Assembly: GCF_013912065.1 (NCBI RefSeq)
Contig: NZ_JACESA010000002.1
Span: forward strand, 124,001-188,000
Direction: 5' to 3'
DNA length: 64,000 bases
Source: Brevundimonas sp.
GTDB taxonomy: Bacteria > Pseudomonadota > Alphaproteobacteria > Caulobacterales > Caulobacteraceae
Shown: piece after piece, positions 57,327 through 64,000 of the stretch
How positions within the stretch are numbered: the first letter of the stretch is position 1
Layout of the letters: each line of letters starts with the position of its first letter
Program-made: the position numbers and the translations under genes
Notes under the pieces: model-generated
Database searches by the model: none
Told to the model about the DNA's origin: nothing
What the model saw: the letters and a program-made list of their open reading frames with translations, nothing else

Positions 57327-58241
57327 ATGACCCACTGGACCGCCGACGACATTCCGAACCAGACCGGCCGCTCGGCCGTGGTGACCGGCACGGGCGGGCT
57401 CGGCCTGGAGGATGCGCTCGCCCTGACCCGCGCCGGAGCCGAGGTGGTCATCGCCGGGCGCAACCCGGACAAGGGGGCCGAAGCCGTCGCCCGGGTCAGG
57501 CGGGAGGTTCCGTCGGCCCAGGTGCGGTTCGAGCGCCTCGATCTGGCGGACCTGGCCTCGGTCACGGCCTTCGGCGAGCGCCTGCGCGGCCAGACCGATC
57601 ATCTGGATATCCTGATCAACAACGCCGCGGTCATGGTGCCGCCGACGCGGGTGGAAACGGCGGACGGGTTCGAGCTTCAGCTCGGCACCAACTATCTGGG
57701 CCATTTCGCCCTGACGGCGCATCTGATGCCCCTGCTGCGCAAGGCATCGGCTGCGCGGGTTGTGAGCCTGTCGAGCGTGGCCGCCCGCAGCGGCGCGATC
57801 GACTTCGACGATCTGAACGCTCGGCGCCGCTACCGGTCGATGCCCGCCTACGGACAGTCCAAGCTGGCCTGTCTGATGTTCGCCTTCGAGCTGCAGCGAC
57901 GCAGCGAAGCCGGCGGGTGGGGCGTCGCCAGCCTGGCCGCCCATCCGGGCGTTTCCCGCACGGACCTGCTGCTCAATGCGCCCGGCGAGGGCAGCCTGCC
58001 CCGCTTCTTCCGCAAGACCTTCCCCTTCCTCTTCCAGCCCGCGGCCCAGGGCGCCTTGCCGACCCTGTTCGCCGCCACGGCCCCCGAAGCCCGTCCGGGC
58101 GTCTACTACGGGCCGGACGGCGGCGGGGAGCTGCGCGGCTATCCGACCGAGGCCAAGGTTCCGCCCCAGGCGCTCGACGAGACGGTCGCCCGGCGCCTCT
58201 GGGCCATCTCGGAGGATCTCGCCGGGGTCTCGTTCGGTTAG
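57327..58241 (+). CDS. Short-chain dehydrogenase/reductase with shortened glycine motif
   Basis: A 304-residue classical SDR of the retinol-dehydrogenase type. The active site is complete: Ser in VVSLSSVAAR and the Tyr-x-x-x-Lys in PAYGQSKLACL. LINNAAVMVPP carries the NNA motif. The cofactor loop reads VVTGTGGLGLEDAL, one residue shorter than the usual TGxxxGxG (normally TGATGGLG), which may impair NAD(P) binding. GAGAGGAGCC precedes the ATG. Confidence 0.88.
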   Translation: MTHWTADDIPNQTGRSAVVTGTGGLGLEDALALTRAGAEVVIAGRNPDKGAEAVARVRREVPSAQVRFERLDLADLASVTAFGERLRGQTDHLDILINNAAVMVPPTRVETADGFELQLGTNYLGHFALTAHLMPLLRKASAARVVSLSSVAARSGAIDFDDLNARRRYRSMPAYGQSKLACLMFAFELQRRSEAGGWGVASLAAHPGVSRTDLLLNAPGEGSLPRFFRKTFPFLFQPAAQGALPTLFAATAPEARPGVYYGPDGGGELRGYPTEAKVPPQALDETVARRLWAISEDLAGVSFG

Positions 58242-58309
58242 GTGAAGACCTCTCGCAGGACCTCCTGCTGTCGATCGCCCCGGTAGCCGTTCTACGCGAG
58301 GCTCCTCGG

Positions 58310-59047
58310 CTAGGACGACGCAGCATCCTCGCCGGGGCGGCCCATCGCGTCGAGCAGGGCCTCCGCCAGGCCTTTCTGCATCGCCGGCTCGCCGCGGACC
58401 CGCGCGGTCTGTTCCAGCGCGGCCGTGGCGTCCCGGTGCAATCGGAAGAGGGAGGCGTTCTGGGGGATGCCGCCTTCCGGCGCCGCTCCGGCGATCAGGG
58501 CCTCGCAGCGCGTCGCCGAGGGCGAGGTGAAGGCGCGGCAGGAGATCGGCCGAACCGCATAGACGGTGCAATGGTTGTCCTGCCCCAGGAGCGGGCAGCG
58601 GTGGCGCAGGCTTGTCGGGTCTGCGGCGGCGATGGCGAGAGCCTCGGCGGCGCGCAGTCGGACGATGAGCGCGGACCGCGCCTCGGCCGTAAAGGTCGCG
58701 ACGACGTGGTCGGCGATCATCTCCGCGACGCCGGGCGGCACAGCGACCGCCAGGTGACAGCAGAAGGCGCAGCCGGCGGCGCAGTCTGTGGCGGGCTGGT
58801 TCGGGAAGGCCGCCGAGAATCCCGATCCGGCCGCCTCTAGGACGGCGATCACATCGCGCGCCGCATCCGCGACCGTCGGCGCCCTATCGGCCAGCCGCTG
58901 GAGTTCGCCGCGATAGGTGCGAAAGACGCCTTCGAAGCGGTCCGCGACGGATCGGGTCAGGGCGCCGACCTCGGCGAACTCGCCCACGACCCGGTCGACG
59001 GCTTGCGCTCTGTTCGGTGTGTTCAATCCGCCCCCCCCCTGTGACAC
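58310..59047 (-). CDS. YkgJ-family cysteine-cluster protein
   Basis: A 245-residue protein with the YkgJ (Fe/Zn cysteine-cluster) motif: DCAAGCAFCCHLAVAVPPG supplies the first Cys set, and RCPLLGQDNHCTVYAVRPIS followed by Cys-Arg-Ala the second. The N-terminal 80 residues are helical and variable. Function of the family is not established; metal binding is assumed from the conserved Cys. It is transcribed convergently with the SDR gene. Confidence 0.88.
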   Translation of the reverse strand: MSQGGGGLNTPNRAQAVDRVVGEFAEVGALTRSVADRFEGVFRTYRGELQRLADRAPTVADAARDVIAVLEAAGSGFSAAFPNQPATDCAAGCAFCCHLAVAVPPGVAEMIADHVVATFTAEARSALIVRLRAAEALAIAAADPTSLRHRCPLLGQDNHCTVYAVRPISCRAFTSPSATRCEALIAGAAPEGGIPQNASLFRLHRDATAALEQTARVRGEPAMQKGLAEALLDAMGRPGEDAASS

Positions 59048-59561
59048 CGGCGCATCCGTCGCCGTTTCCGGGCGACGCGCGCGGAGGGGGGCGGAAGGGA
59101 TGGCGGTGACGCCAATATCCCCGCTCGGGCGGTCGAACGGGATGCGCGATCCTCGCCTTGTCTTGCCTCTTCCTCTGCAATGTCGGGCGAGGCGTGGTTC
59201 GGAGGGGGTCCCGCCCGTCAGCCGGCTCCAGGTCGGGGCCGCCGCGCGGACCCGTGTCGAACGGAGCGGCGGGCCTACATCGCCGGATCCCCAGGGCGGC
59301 CACCGAGGGCGGGGGGGCGCCTCGGTGGCCTTGTGGGGGATCGCCGGAGGTCAGAAAAGAGGGCGATCCCTACCGGATCGGCAGGCCGGGGAGAGGCAGG
59401 GCCGATCCGATATTCGGGGTGACGGGATCCCGACCCCGGAGGGCCGCCGTCGTCGTCACCATGAGAAGAAGACTATCGACGGGTGCGCCTGGCGGCGATG
59501 CCCGTATTGCCGAGAAACTTGCCCAGGGCTCCGAAACCTGAACGCCGCCCCGGCAGGTCCG
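59048..59561. other. Intergenic region with nested inverted repeats
   Basis: No gene is supported over about 510 bases. GGCCACCGAGG (59298-59308) and CCTCGGTGGCC (59320-59330) are perfect complements, enclosed by GATCCCC (59286-59292) and GGGGATC (59336-59342). The two nested stems could form a cruciform or a structured RNA. A poly-C/G run lies near 59031. Confidence 0.55.
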
Positions 59562-60464
59562 TCACGCCGCCGCGGGCGACGCATAGTCCATGGCGCGCAG
59601 GTCCGACAGCAGGTCCGGACCCTCGGGCGTCCACCCCAGTCGGTCGCGGGTCCAGGCGCTGGAGGCGACCAGATCGAGGCCGGCGAAGGTCGCCATATAC
59701 CCGAAATGGTCGCCGGCCCTGTCCGCCGGGATCGAGACCACGGGCAGGCCGAGACCGGCGCCCAGGACCTCGGCGATGGCGCGAAGCGTCACCCCTTCTT
59801 CCGCCACGGCGTGATAGCGCGCGTTTCGCTGTCCCTTCTCAAGGGCGAGACGGTAGAGGAGCGCGACATCCGAGACGTGGGCGGCGGAGAACCGGGTGGC
59901 GCCTTCGCCGACATAGGCGGAGACGCCCCTCTCGCGGGCGATGTCGATGAAGGGAGAGATGAGGCCCTGCCGGACCGTGTCGTGCACCTGGGGGAGCCGG
60001 ACGGTGATGACGTTGACGCCCTCGGCCTTGAGGGCCTCGCCGGCCTGTTCGGACGCGACCCGGGGAATGGGGTGGGCCAGATCGAGATGATCCTCGACGG
60101 CCGGTTCCCCGGGGGCGGAGGAGCCGATTCCCGTGACGGAGGTGATGATCAGCGGACGGTCGCCCCGTTCCAGGGTCTCGCCGAGCGCCGCGATGGCGCG
60201 GCGGTCCTTTTCGCAATTGGCGGCGTAGCGGCTGAAGTCGTGGTCGAAGGCGGTGTGGATCACCGCGTCGCTGTCGGCGGCTCCGGCGCGCAGGCTGTCG
60301 AGGTCCTCGACGTCGCCCCTGTGGGGGACGGCGCCCGCGGCCTCGAGGGCCGCCGCCCCGGACGCCGACCGCGTCAGGCCGAGCACCTCATGGCCGGCGG
60401 ACAGCAGCTCGCCGGTGATCCGTGATCCGATGAAGCCGGTGGCTCCGGTGAGAAATACGCGCAT
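59562..60464 (-). CDS. Extended SDR, NAD(P)-dependent oxidoreductase
   Basis: A 300-residue atypical SDR. The N-terminal MRVFLTGATGFIGSRITGEL is the extended-SDR glycine motif. VIHTAFDHDFSRYAANCEKD and IITSVTGIGSS follow. The position of the catalytic Tyr is changed: the usual Y-x-x-x-K is replaced by an SEQAGEALKAEG segment, as in the NmrA-like and related reductases. It is divergent from the HTH gene at 60556, with a shared palindrome between them. Confidence 0.88.
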   Translation of the reverse strand: MRVFLTGATGFIGSRITGELLSAGHEVLGLTRSASGAAALEAAGAVPHRGDVEDLDSLRAGAADSDAVIHTAFDHDFSRYAANCEKDRRAIAALGETLERGDRPLIITSVTGIGSSAPGEPAVEDHLDLAHPIPRVASEQAGEALKAEGVNVITVRLPQVHDTVRQGLISPFIDIARERGVSAYVGEGATRFSAAHVSDVALLYRLALEKGQRNARYHAVAEEGVTLRAIAEVLGAGLGLPVVSIPADRAGDHFGYMATFAGLDLVASSAWTRDRLGWTPEGPDLLSDLRAMDYASPAAA

Positions 60465-60526
60465 CTCGTGTCTCCTCTGAACTGAGGATCCCTCTGTGCC
60501 GCCTTTGATTACCGTGTTAAAGTCGT

Positions 60527-60548
60527 GACCTTATCCTGTTATAAGGTC
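60527..60548 (+). promoter_or_regulatory. Palindrome in the divergent SDR/HTH promoter region
   Basis: GACCTTAT, spacer CCTGTT, ATAAGGTC is a perfect 8-base inverted repeat ending eight bases before the HTH gene's ATG and overlapping its probable ribosome site (AAGG). It is a likely operator for the adjacent HTH protein controlling itself and the divergent SDR. Confidence 0.5.
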
Positions 60549-60555
60549 TAACCCG

Positions 60556-61395
60556 ATGACTGACGCCGAGGGCCGGCTGGGGGCCTATCTTCGCAGCCGC
60601 CGCTCCACCCTGGAGCCGCTCGCGCTCGGCTATCCGGCGGGACGGCGGCGCACGCCCGGCCTGCGACGCGAGGAGGTGGCGCAGCGCGCCGGCATCAGCC
60701 CGACCTGGTACGCCTGGCTGGAGCAGGGGCGGGGCGGGGCGCCGTCGGCGGATACGCTCGACCGGATCGCGGCGGCCCTGATGCTGACCGAGGCGGAGCG
60801 GGAGCATCTGTTCCTGATCGGTCTGGGGCGGGCGCCCGATGTCCGCTACCGGCCGGGCGAGGGGATCACACCGCGGCTGCAGGGGGTGCTCGACGCCATG
60901 CCCTGGAGCCCCGCCATCATCAAGACGGCGACCTGGGACGTCGTGGCCTGGAACCGGGCCGCGATCGCCCTGAACGACTACGGCGCGCTGCCGCCCCGGG
61001 AGCGGAATGTGCTGAGGCTGATCTTTCGGGATTCCCGGGTGCGGGCGGCCCAGGACGACTGGTGGAGCGTCGCCCGCTTCGTCGTGGCGACCTTCCGCGC
61101 CGACGCGGCCCGCGCCGGGGCGGGCGCCGAGATGGCCCAACTGGCCGAGGAGCTGTCCCGGGAAAGCGCCGAGTTCGCGACCTTGTGGCGCGGCGACGAC
61201 GTGGCGGCCCCGGGCGGCGGCGTCAAGCGCCTGAACCTGCCGGAGGTCGGGGGCATAGATCTGGAGTTCTCGACCTTCGCCGTGAGCGGGCGCTCCGAGC
61301 TGGCGCTCGTCGTCTACAACGCGGCCACTGAAGGCGATGCGTCGCGCCTGCGCCGGCTGATCGAGGCCCGTGCGGAGAACGCGGGGGTGGCGTGA
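60556..61395 (+). CDS. XRE-type regulator with MmyB-like ligand domain
   Basis: A 279-residue regulator. The N-terminal HTH (LGAYLRSRRSTLEPLALGYP, then TPGLRREEVAQRAGISPTWY and AWLEQGRGG) is the form seen in the MmyB-like group, followed by a PAS-like domain (DAMPWSPAIIKTATWDVVAW, then VLRLIFRDSRVR and the LNLPEVGGIDLEFSTF block). These proteins typically control an adjacent divergent oxidoreductase gene, as is the case here. Confidence 0.9.
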   Translation: MTDAEGRLGAYLRSRRSTLEPLALGYPAGRRRTPGLRREEVAQRAGISPTWYAWLEQGRGGAPSADTLDRIAAALMLTEAEREHLFLIGLGRAPDVRYRPGEGITPRLQGVLDAMPWSPAIIKTATWDVVAWNRAAIALNDYGALPPRERNVLRLIFRDSRVRAAQDDWWSVARFVVATFRADAARAGAGAEMAQLAEELSRESAEFATLWRGDDVAAPGGGVKRLNLPEVGGIDLEFSTFAVSGRSELALVVYNAATEGDASRLRRLIEARAENAGVA

Positions 61396-61437
61396 TCGGA
61401 TTTGTCGGGCGCGGCAGGGCCTGCCAAGGCTGAGGTC

Positions 61438-62424
61438 ATGCTCGCTTCCGAGACCTTTTCTCTCTCCCCCCACGCCTTCGCGAGCCACGGCGCGACCCTG
61501 GAGCAGCTTTGCGAACAGGCCGGCGTGGCCCTGTCCAACGCCTGGAGCACCGACGACTTCTTCCGGATCTGGGCGGCGGCCGATGCGGCGTCGGAGGACC
61601 GGTCGGCGGGGCTTCGTTTCGGCGCCGGGGGGATCGCCGGCGGCTACGGCGTGGGCGCGCTGGTCGCCCTGCATGCGCCCGATCTGCGCGCCGCGCTCGC
61701 CGCCCTGTCCCGATACAAGCGTCTGACCTGCCCCGAGCGGATCGAGGTGGAGACCGGAGGGGGCGAGGCGGTCGTCCGCTATCGCTGGCTTCAGGCGACG
61801 ACCGCGCCGCCGCGCCTGCTTGTCGACATGACCCTGGCGTCGCTTCGGGACCTGGCGCGGCGGGGGACGGCCGGACGTGTCGCGCCCGTTCGCCTCGAAC
61901 TGGCGCGCCGGCCGATGGACGAGCCGCTCCTGCGCGCTCATTTCGGATGCACCGTGGTGTTCGGCGCGCCCGCCGACGCCATGGTGTTCGAGGCCGACGC
62001 GCTCGATGCGCCGTTCGTCACGGCGGACGGCGGCGCCTTCAGCCGGTTGCTGCAGCGGCTGGAGGACAGGCTCGCCGAGGGAGACGGGTTTCCGGCCGTG
62101 GTTGGAGAGGTGCGCGTGGCCGTCGCCCGTCTGCTGAGCGAGGGTCGCCGCCCCGGCCTGGACGCGGTGGCGGGTCGGCTGGGCGTCAGCGGACGAACGC
62201 TGCAGCGCAGGCTCGAAGGCGAGCACACCGGCTTTCAGCAGGAGCTCGCGGCCGTCAGACGGGTGACGGCGAACCGTCTGCTCCTGAACACGGCGCTCGA
62301 TCCCGTCGCCATCTCCATGCTTCTCGGCTTCGAGGAGCCGAACTCCTTCGCCCGCGCCTTTCGCGGGTGGGAGCGGACCAGTCCGGCGCGCTGGCGCACA
62401 CTGCAGGCCGAGGACCACCCATGA
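61438..62424 (+). CDS. AraC-family regulator (OruR/arabinose-binding N-terminal domain)
   Basis: A 328-residue AraC regulator. ATG 61438 follows TGAGGTC. The N-terminal two thirds resembles the AraC-type arabinose-binding domain family (LEQLCEQAGVALSNAWSTDD, LRFGAGGIAGGYGVGALVAL). The C-terminal double HTH is GLDAVAGRLGVSGRTLQRRL and DPVAISMLLGFEEPNSFARA with a final FRGWERTSPARWR. Its stop overlaps the next SDR gene (ATGA), so it is co-transcribed with its probable target. Confidence 0.9.
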   Translation: MLASETFSLSPHAFASHGATLEQLCEQAGVALSNAWSTDDFFRIWAAADAASEDRSAGLRFGAGGIAGGYGVGALVALHAPDLRAALAALSRYKRLTCPERIEVETGGGEAVVRYRWLQATTAPPRLLVDMTLASLRDLARRGTAGRVAPVRLELARRPMDEPLLRAHFGCTVVFGAPADAMVFEADALDAPFVTADGGAFSRLLQRLEDRLAEGDGFPAVVGEVRVAVARLLSEGRRPGLDAVAGRLGVSGRTLQRRLEGEHTGFQQELAAVRRVTANRLLLNTALDPVAISMLLGFEEPNSFARAFRGWERTSPARWRTLQAEDHP

Positions 62425-63473
62425 ACCAGACTGTCCTGATGCGCCCTAAACGTGTCCTCGTCACCGGCGGGTCCGGCTTCATCGCCGGACATTGCATCCT
62501 CCAGCTCCTTGACCAGGGCCATCGCGTACGGACGACCGTTCGAAGCCTCGCGACGGAAGCGGACGTCCGGCGCGTCCTGACCGAGGCCGGGATGGTGGAG
62601 TCGGGCAGGCTCGAGGTCGTCACGGCCGATCTCCTGAGTGACGACGGCTGGGCGGAGGCCGTCGCCGATGTCGAGGTCGTCCTTCACATCGCGTCCCCGG
62701 TGCGGCCCGGCCGTGTCGCCGACGAGGACGCTCTGATCGTCCCGGCCGTCGAGGGCACGCTGCGCGTCCTCAGGGCGGCCAGGGACGCACGGGTCGAACG
62801 GGTCGTCCTGACCTCGGCCTTCCACGCCGTCAGCTGGGGGCATCGCCGCAGCGGGCGCACCTTCACCGAGGCGGACTGGACCGATCTCCAAGGCCCGGGG
62901 GTGGACGCCTATGGACGAAGCAAGACGCTGGCGGAACGCGCGGCCTGGGCCTTCATGGCGGCCGAGGGCGGCGCGATGACCCTGACGACGATGCTCCCCG
63001 TGGCGGTGATGGGACCCGTGCTGGGGCAGGCCGTGTCGGGATCCAACCACCTGATCCAGCGGCTGCTGAGCGGCGAGATGCCGGCCTTTCCGGACCTCTA
63101 CATTCCGGTCATCGATGTCCGAGACGTGGCCGCCGCCCATGTGATGGCGATCGGCCGAGCGGACGCCGCCGGTGAGCGCTTTCTGCTGTCCAACGGCCCT
63201 GCGCTGCACCTCCGGGAAATCGCAGCGATCCTCCGGCAGGAGATCGGCGCCGCGGCGGGGCGCGTCCCGACCCGCGCGCTCCCGAACGTGGTGCTGCGGG
63301 CGCTCGCCGTCTTCAACGCAGACCTCCGACCGATCGTCCATGATCTCGGCTACGCCAAGGCCACCTCGAACGAGAAGGCGGGGCGGATGTTGGGCTGGAC
63401 GCCGCGACCGCCCCGGGCGGCGGTCATCGCGGCGGCCAGGAGCATGGTTGATCGGGGTCTTCTGAAAGCGTGA
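62421..63473 (+). CDS. Extended SDR of the dihydroflavonol-4-reductase type
   Basis: A 350-residue NAD(P)-dependent reductase. The glycine motif is KRVLVTGGSGFIAGHCILQL; VVLHIASPV and RVVLTSAFHAVSWG follow; the Y-x-x-x-K is in DAYGRSKTLAER. YIPVIDVRDVAAAHVMAIGR and RFLLSNGPALHLREIAAIL complete the dihydroflavonol-4-reductase-like pattern. It is translationally coupled to the AraC regulator. Substrate unknown. Confidence 0.9.
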   Translation: MNQTVLMRPKRVLVTGGSGFIAGHCILQLLDQGHRVRTTVRSLATEADVRRVLTEAGMVESGRLEVVTADLLSDDGWAEAVADVEVVLHIASPVRPGRVADEDALIVPAVEGTLRVLRAARDARVERVVLTSAFHAVSWGHRRSGRTFTEADWTDLQGPGVDAYGRSKTLAERAAWAFMAAEGGAMTLTTMLPVAVMGPVLGQAVSGSNHLIQRLLSGEMPAFPDLYIPVIDVRDVAAAHVMAIGRADAAGERFLLSNGPALHLREIAAILRQEIGAAAGRVPTRALPNVVLRALAVFNADLRPIVHDLGYAKATSNEKAGRMLGWTPRPPRAAVIAAARSMVDRGLLKA

Positions 63474-63617
63474 TATCAGTTGACGTCGGGCGGACCGAAC
63501 GTTGGCTCGGCGGGGGAACCCGCGCCTTGTCGAGCGCGGCGGCCGTGGTGGCTCCCGGTGCGATGGCGGGGCGGCCCGCCGGAACGGACGGGTCGGCGGG
63601 GGGGCGCCGTGGTTACG

Positions 63618-64000
63618 TCAGTGGATCGAGGATGACCCGCCCTCCTGAAGGGCGGCGAACCGGGCCGGGTCGGCCTTGGCGTGCTGGGATTCGCGGCGGG
63701 GCGGCGAGCCGAACATCCGCGCATACTCCCGGCTGAACTGGGACACGCTCTCGTAGCCGACGGTCACGGCTGCGACGCCCGCCTTGACCCCTTCGGTGAC
63801 CATCATGCGGCGGGCCTCGAGCAGCCGGAGCTGCTTCTGGTACTGAAGCGGCGACATGGAGGTCAGGGTCTTGAAATGCTGGTGGAAGGTGGAGGGGCTC
63901 ATGCCGGCCTTGCCGGCCAGTTCGGCCACGCTCATCGGCAGCTCGAAATTGTCGCGCATATAGGCGATCGCTGCGGCGATCCGCAGCGGCTGACCCTCGG
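63618..64000 (-). CDS. AraC-family regulator, C-terminal part (continues beyond window)
   Basis: The frame is open to the window edge, giving at least 127 residues. The double HTH of AraC proteins is present: [20 protein letters not shown] and [20 protein letters not shown], then [20 protein letters not shown] and [10 protein letters not shown]. The N-terminal (AraC_N-type or other) domain lies outside. The gene faces the SDR gene tail-to-tail with a 144-base gap. Confidence 0.88.
   Translation of the reverse strand, partial: EGQPLRIAAAIAYMRDNFELPMSVAELAGKAGMSPSTFHQHFKTLTSMSPLQYQKQLRLLEARRMMVTEGVKAGVAAVTVGYESVSQFSREYARMFGSPPRRESQHAKADPARFAALQEGGSSSIH

Noticed and set aside
58917-60425. Forward open frame of about 500 codons across the YkgJ gene, the gap and the SDR
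   Set aside because: It runs antisense to two well-supported genes and through a structured non-coding gap; no motif.
60517-62418. Reverse-strand open frame of about 633 codons opposite the HTH and AraC genes
   Set aside because: Both forward genes have clear domains and starts; the reverse translation is low-complexity Arg/Gly/Gln.

Overview
The window is high-GC alphaproteobacterial DNA made almost entirely of mobile-element backbone. A GcrA-type regulator, the DUF2840/DUF736/DUF2285 accessory proteins and the Trb-type (P-type) conjugation genes all point to Alphaproteobacteria (Sphingomonadales, Rhizobiales or Caulobacterales; the order is inference). There is no rRNA operon, no CRISPR array and no intact integrase. 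One tRNA-Leu(CAA) lies at 42962-43046 on the minus strand.

Element A (1 to about 42960) looks like a Tn4371-like integrative conjugative element. On the left are the ParB C-terminus, DUF6117, a methyltransferase/Strawberry-notch helicase fusion, a Toprim protein and a DUF2493 protein. Next come regulators (XRE, DUF2285, an AlpA-like HTH), repA-parA-parB-like-DUF2840-traF, DUF736 and a lytic transglycosylase. A candidate oriT precedes the relaxase, which is followed by traG, copG and a complete trbBCDEJ-K-LFGI set. Reverse-strand cargo interrupts this: a possible HNH-like protein at 7.8 kb and a CoiA-like nuclease between copG and trbB. The main cargo (33.3-40.0 kb) is a more A/T-rich, minus-strand cluster: a membrane protein, TetR, an acetoacetate-decarboxylase-like protein, DUF2867, a second membrane protein, a CMD/AhpD-like protein and LysR. 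A second CMD-like gene and a DUF4440 gene stand apart. Two near-identical palindromes, in front of the long operon and in front of the second CMD gene, suggest one TetR regulon.

The right end of element A (40.0-42.9 kb) is IS debris: an IS3-family element with a -1 frameshift site, a MarR gene, and a dead IS3 orfB joined to an IS66 remnant. It ends at the 3' end of the tRNA-Leu, the usual attachment side for integrases.

Element B (about 44.15-56.4 kb) is a second, degenerate copy of the same backbone: a truncated radC, Toprim, ParB, the same methyltransferase/helicase fusion, two tandem SSBs, GcrA-like, DUF2493, oriT and a C-terminally shortened relaxase. No coupling protein or mating-pair genes follow it. 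From 56.7 kb onward the genes are ordinary accessory or chromosomal types: SnoaL-like, three SDR-type oxidoreductases, YkgJ, an HTH regulator and two AraC regulators.

Both relaxases are preceded by the same 14-base core (GGCARGATAAAAGG). Its complement contains TATCCTG^CC in A (TATCTTG^CC in B), the nic consensus of P-type relaxases. If nicking occurs there, transfer runs leftward and nearly all leading genes (SSBs, methyltransferase-helicase, ParB, Toprim, RadC; repA-par in A) are templated by the incoming strand, as in known plasmid leading regions. That shared, orientation-consistent leading module, with a DarB-like fusion as candidate anti-restriction factor, is the most interesting hypothesis here.
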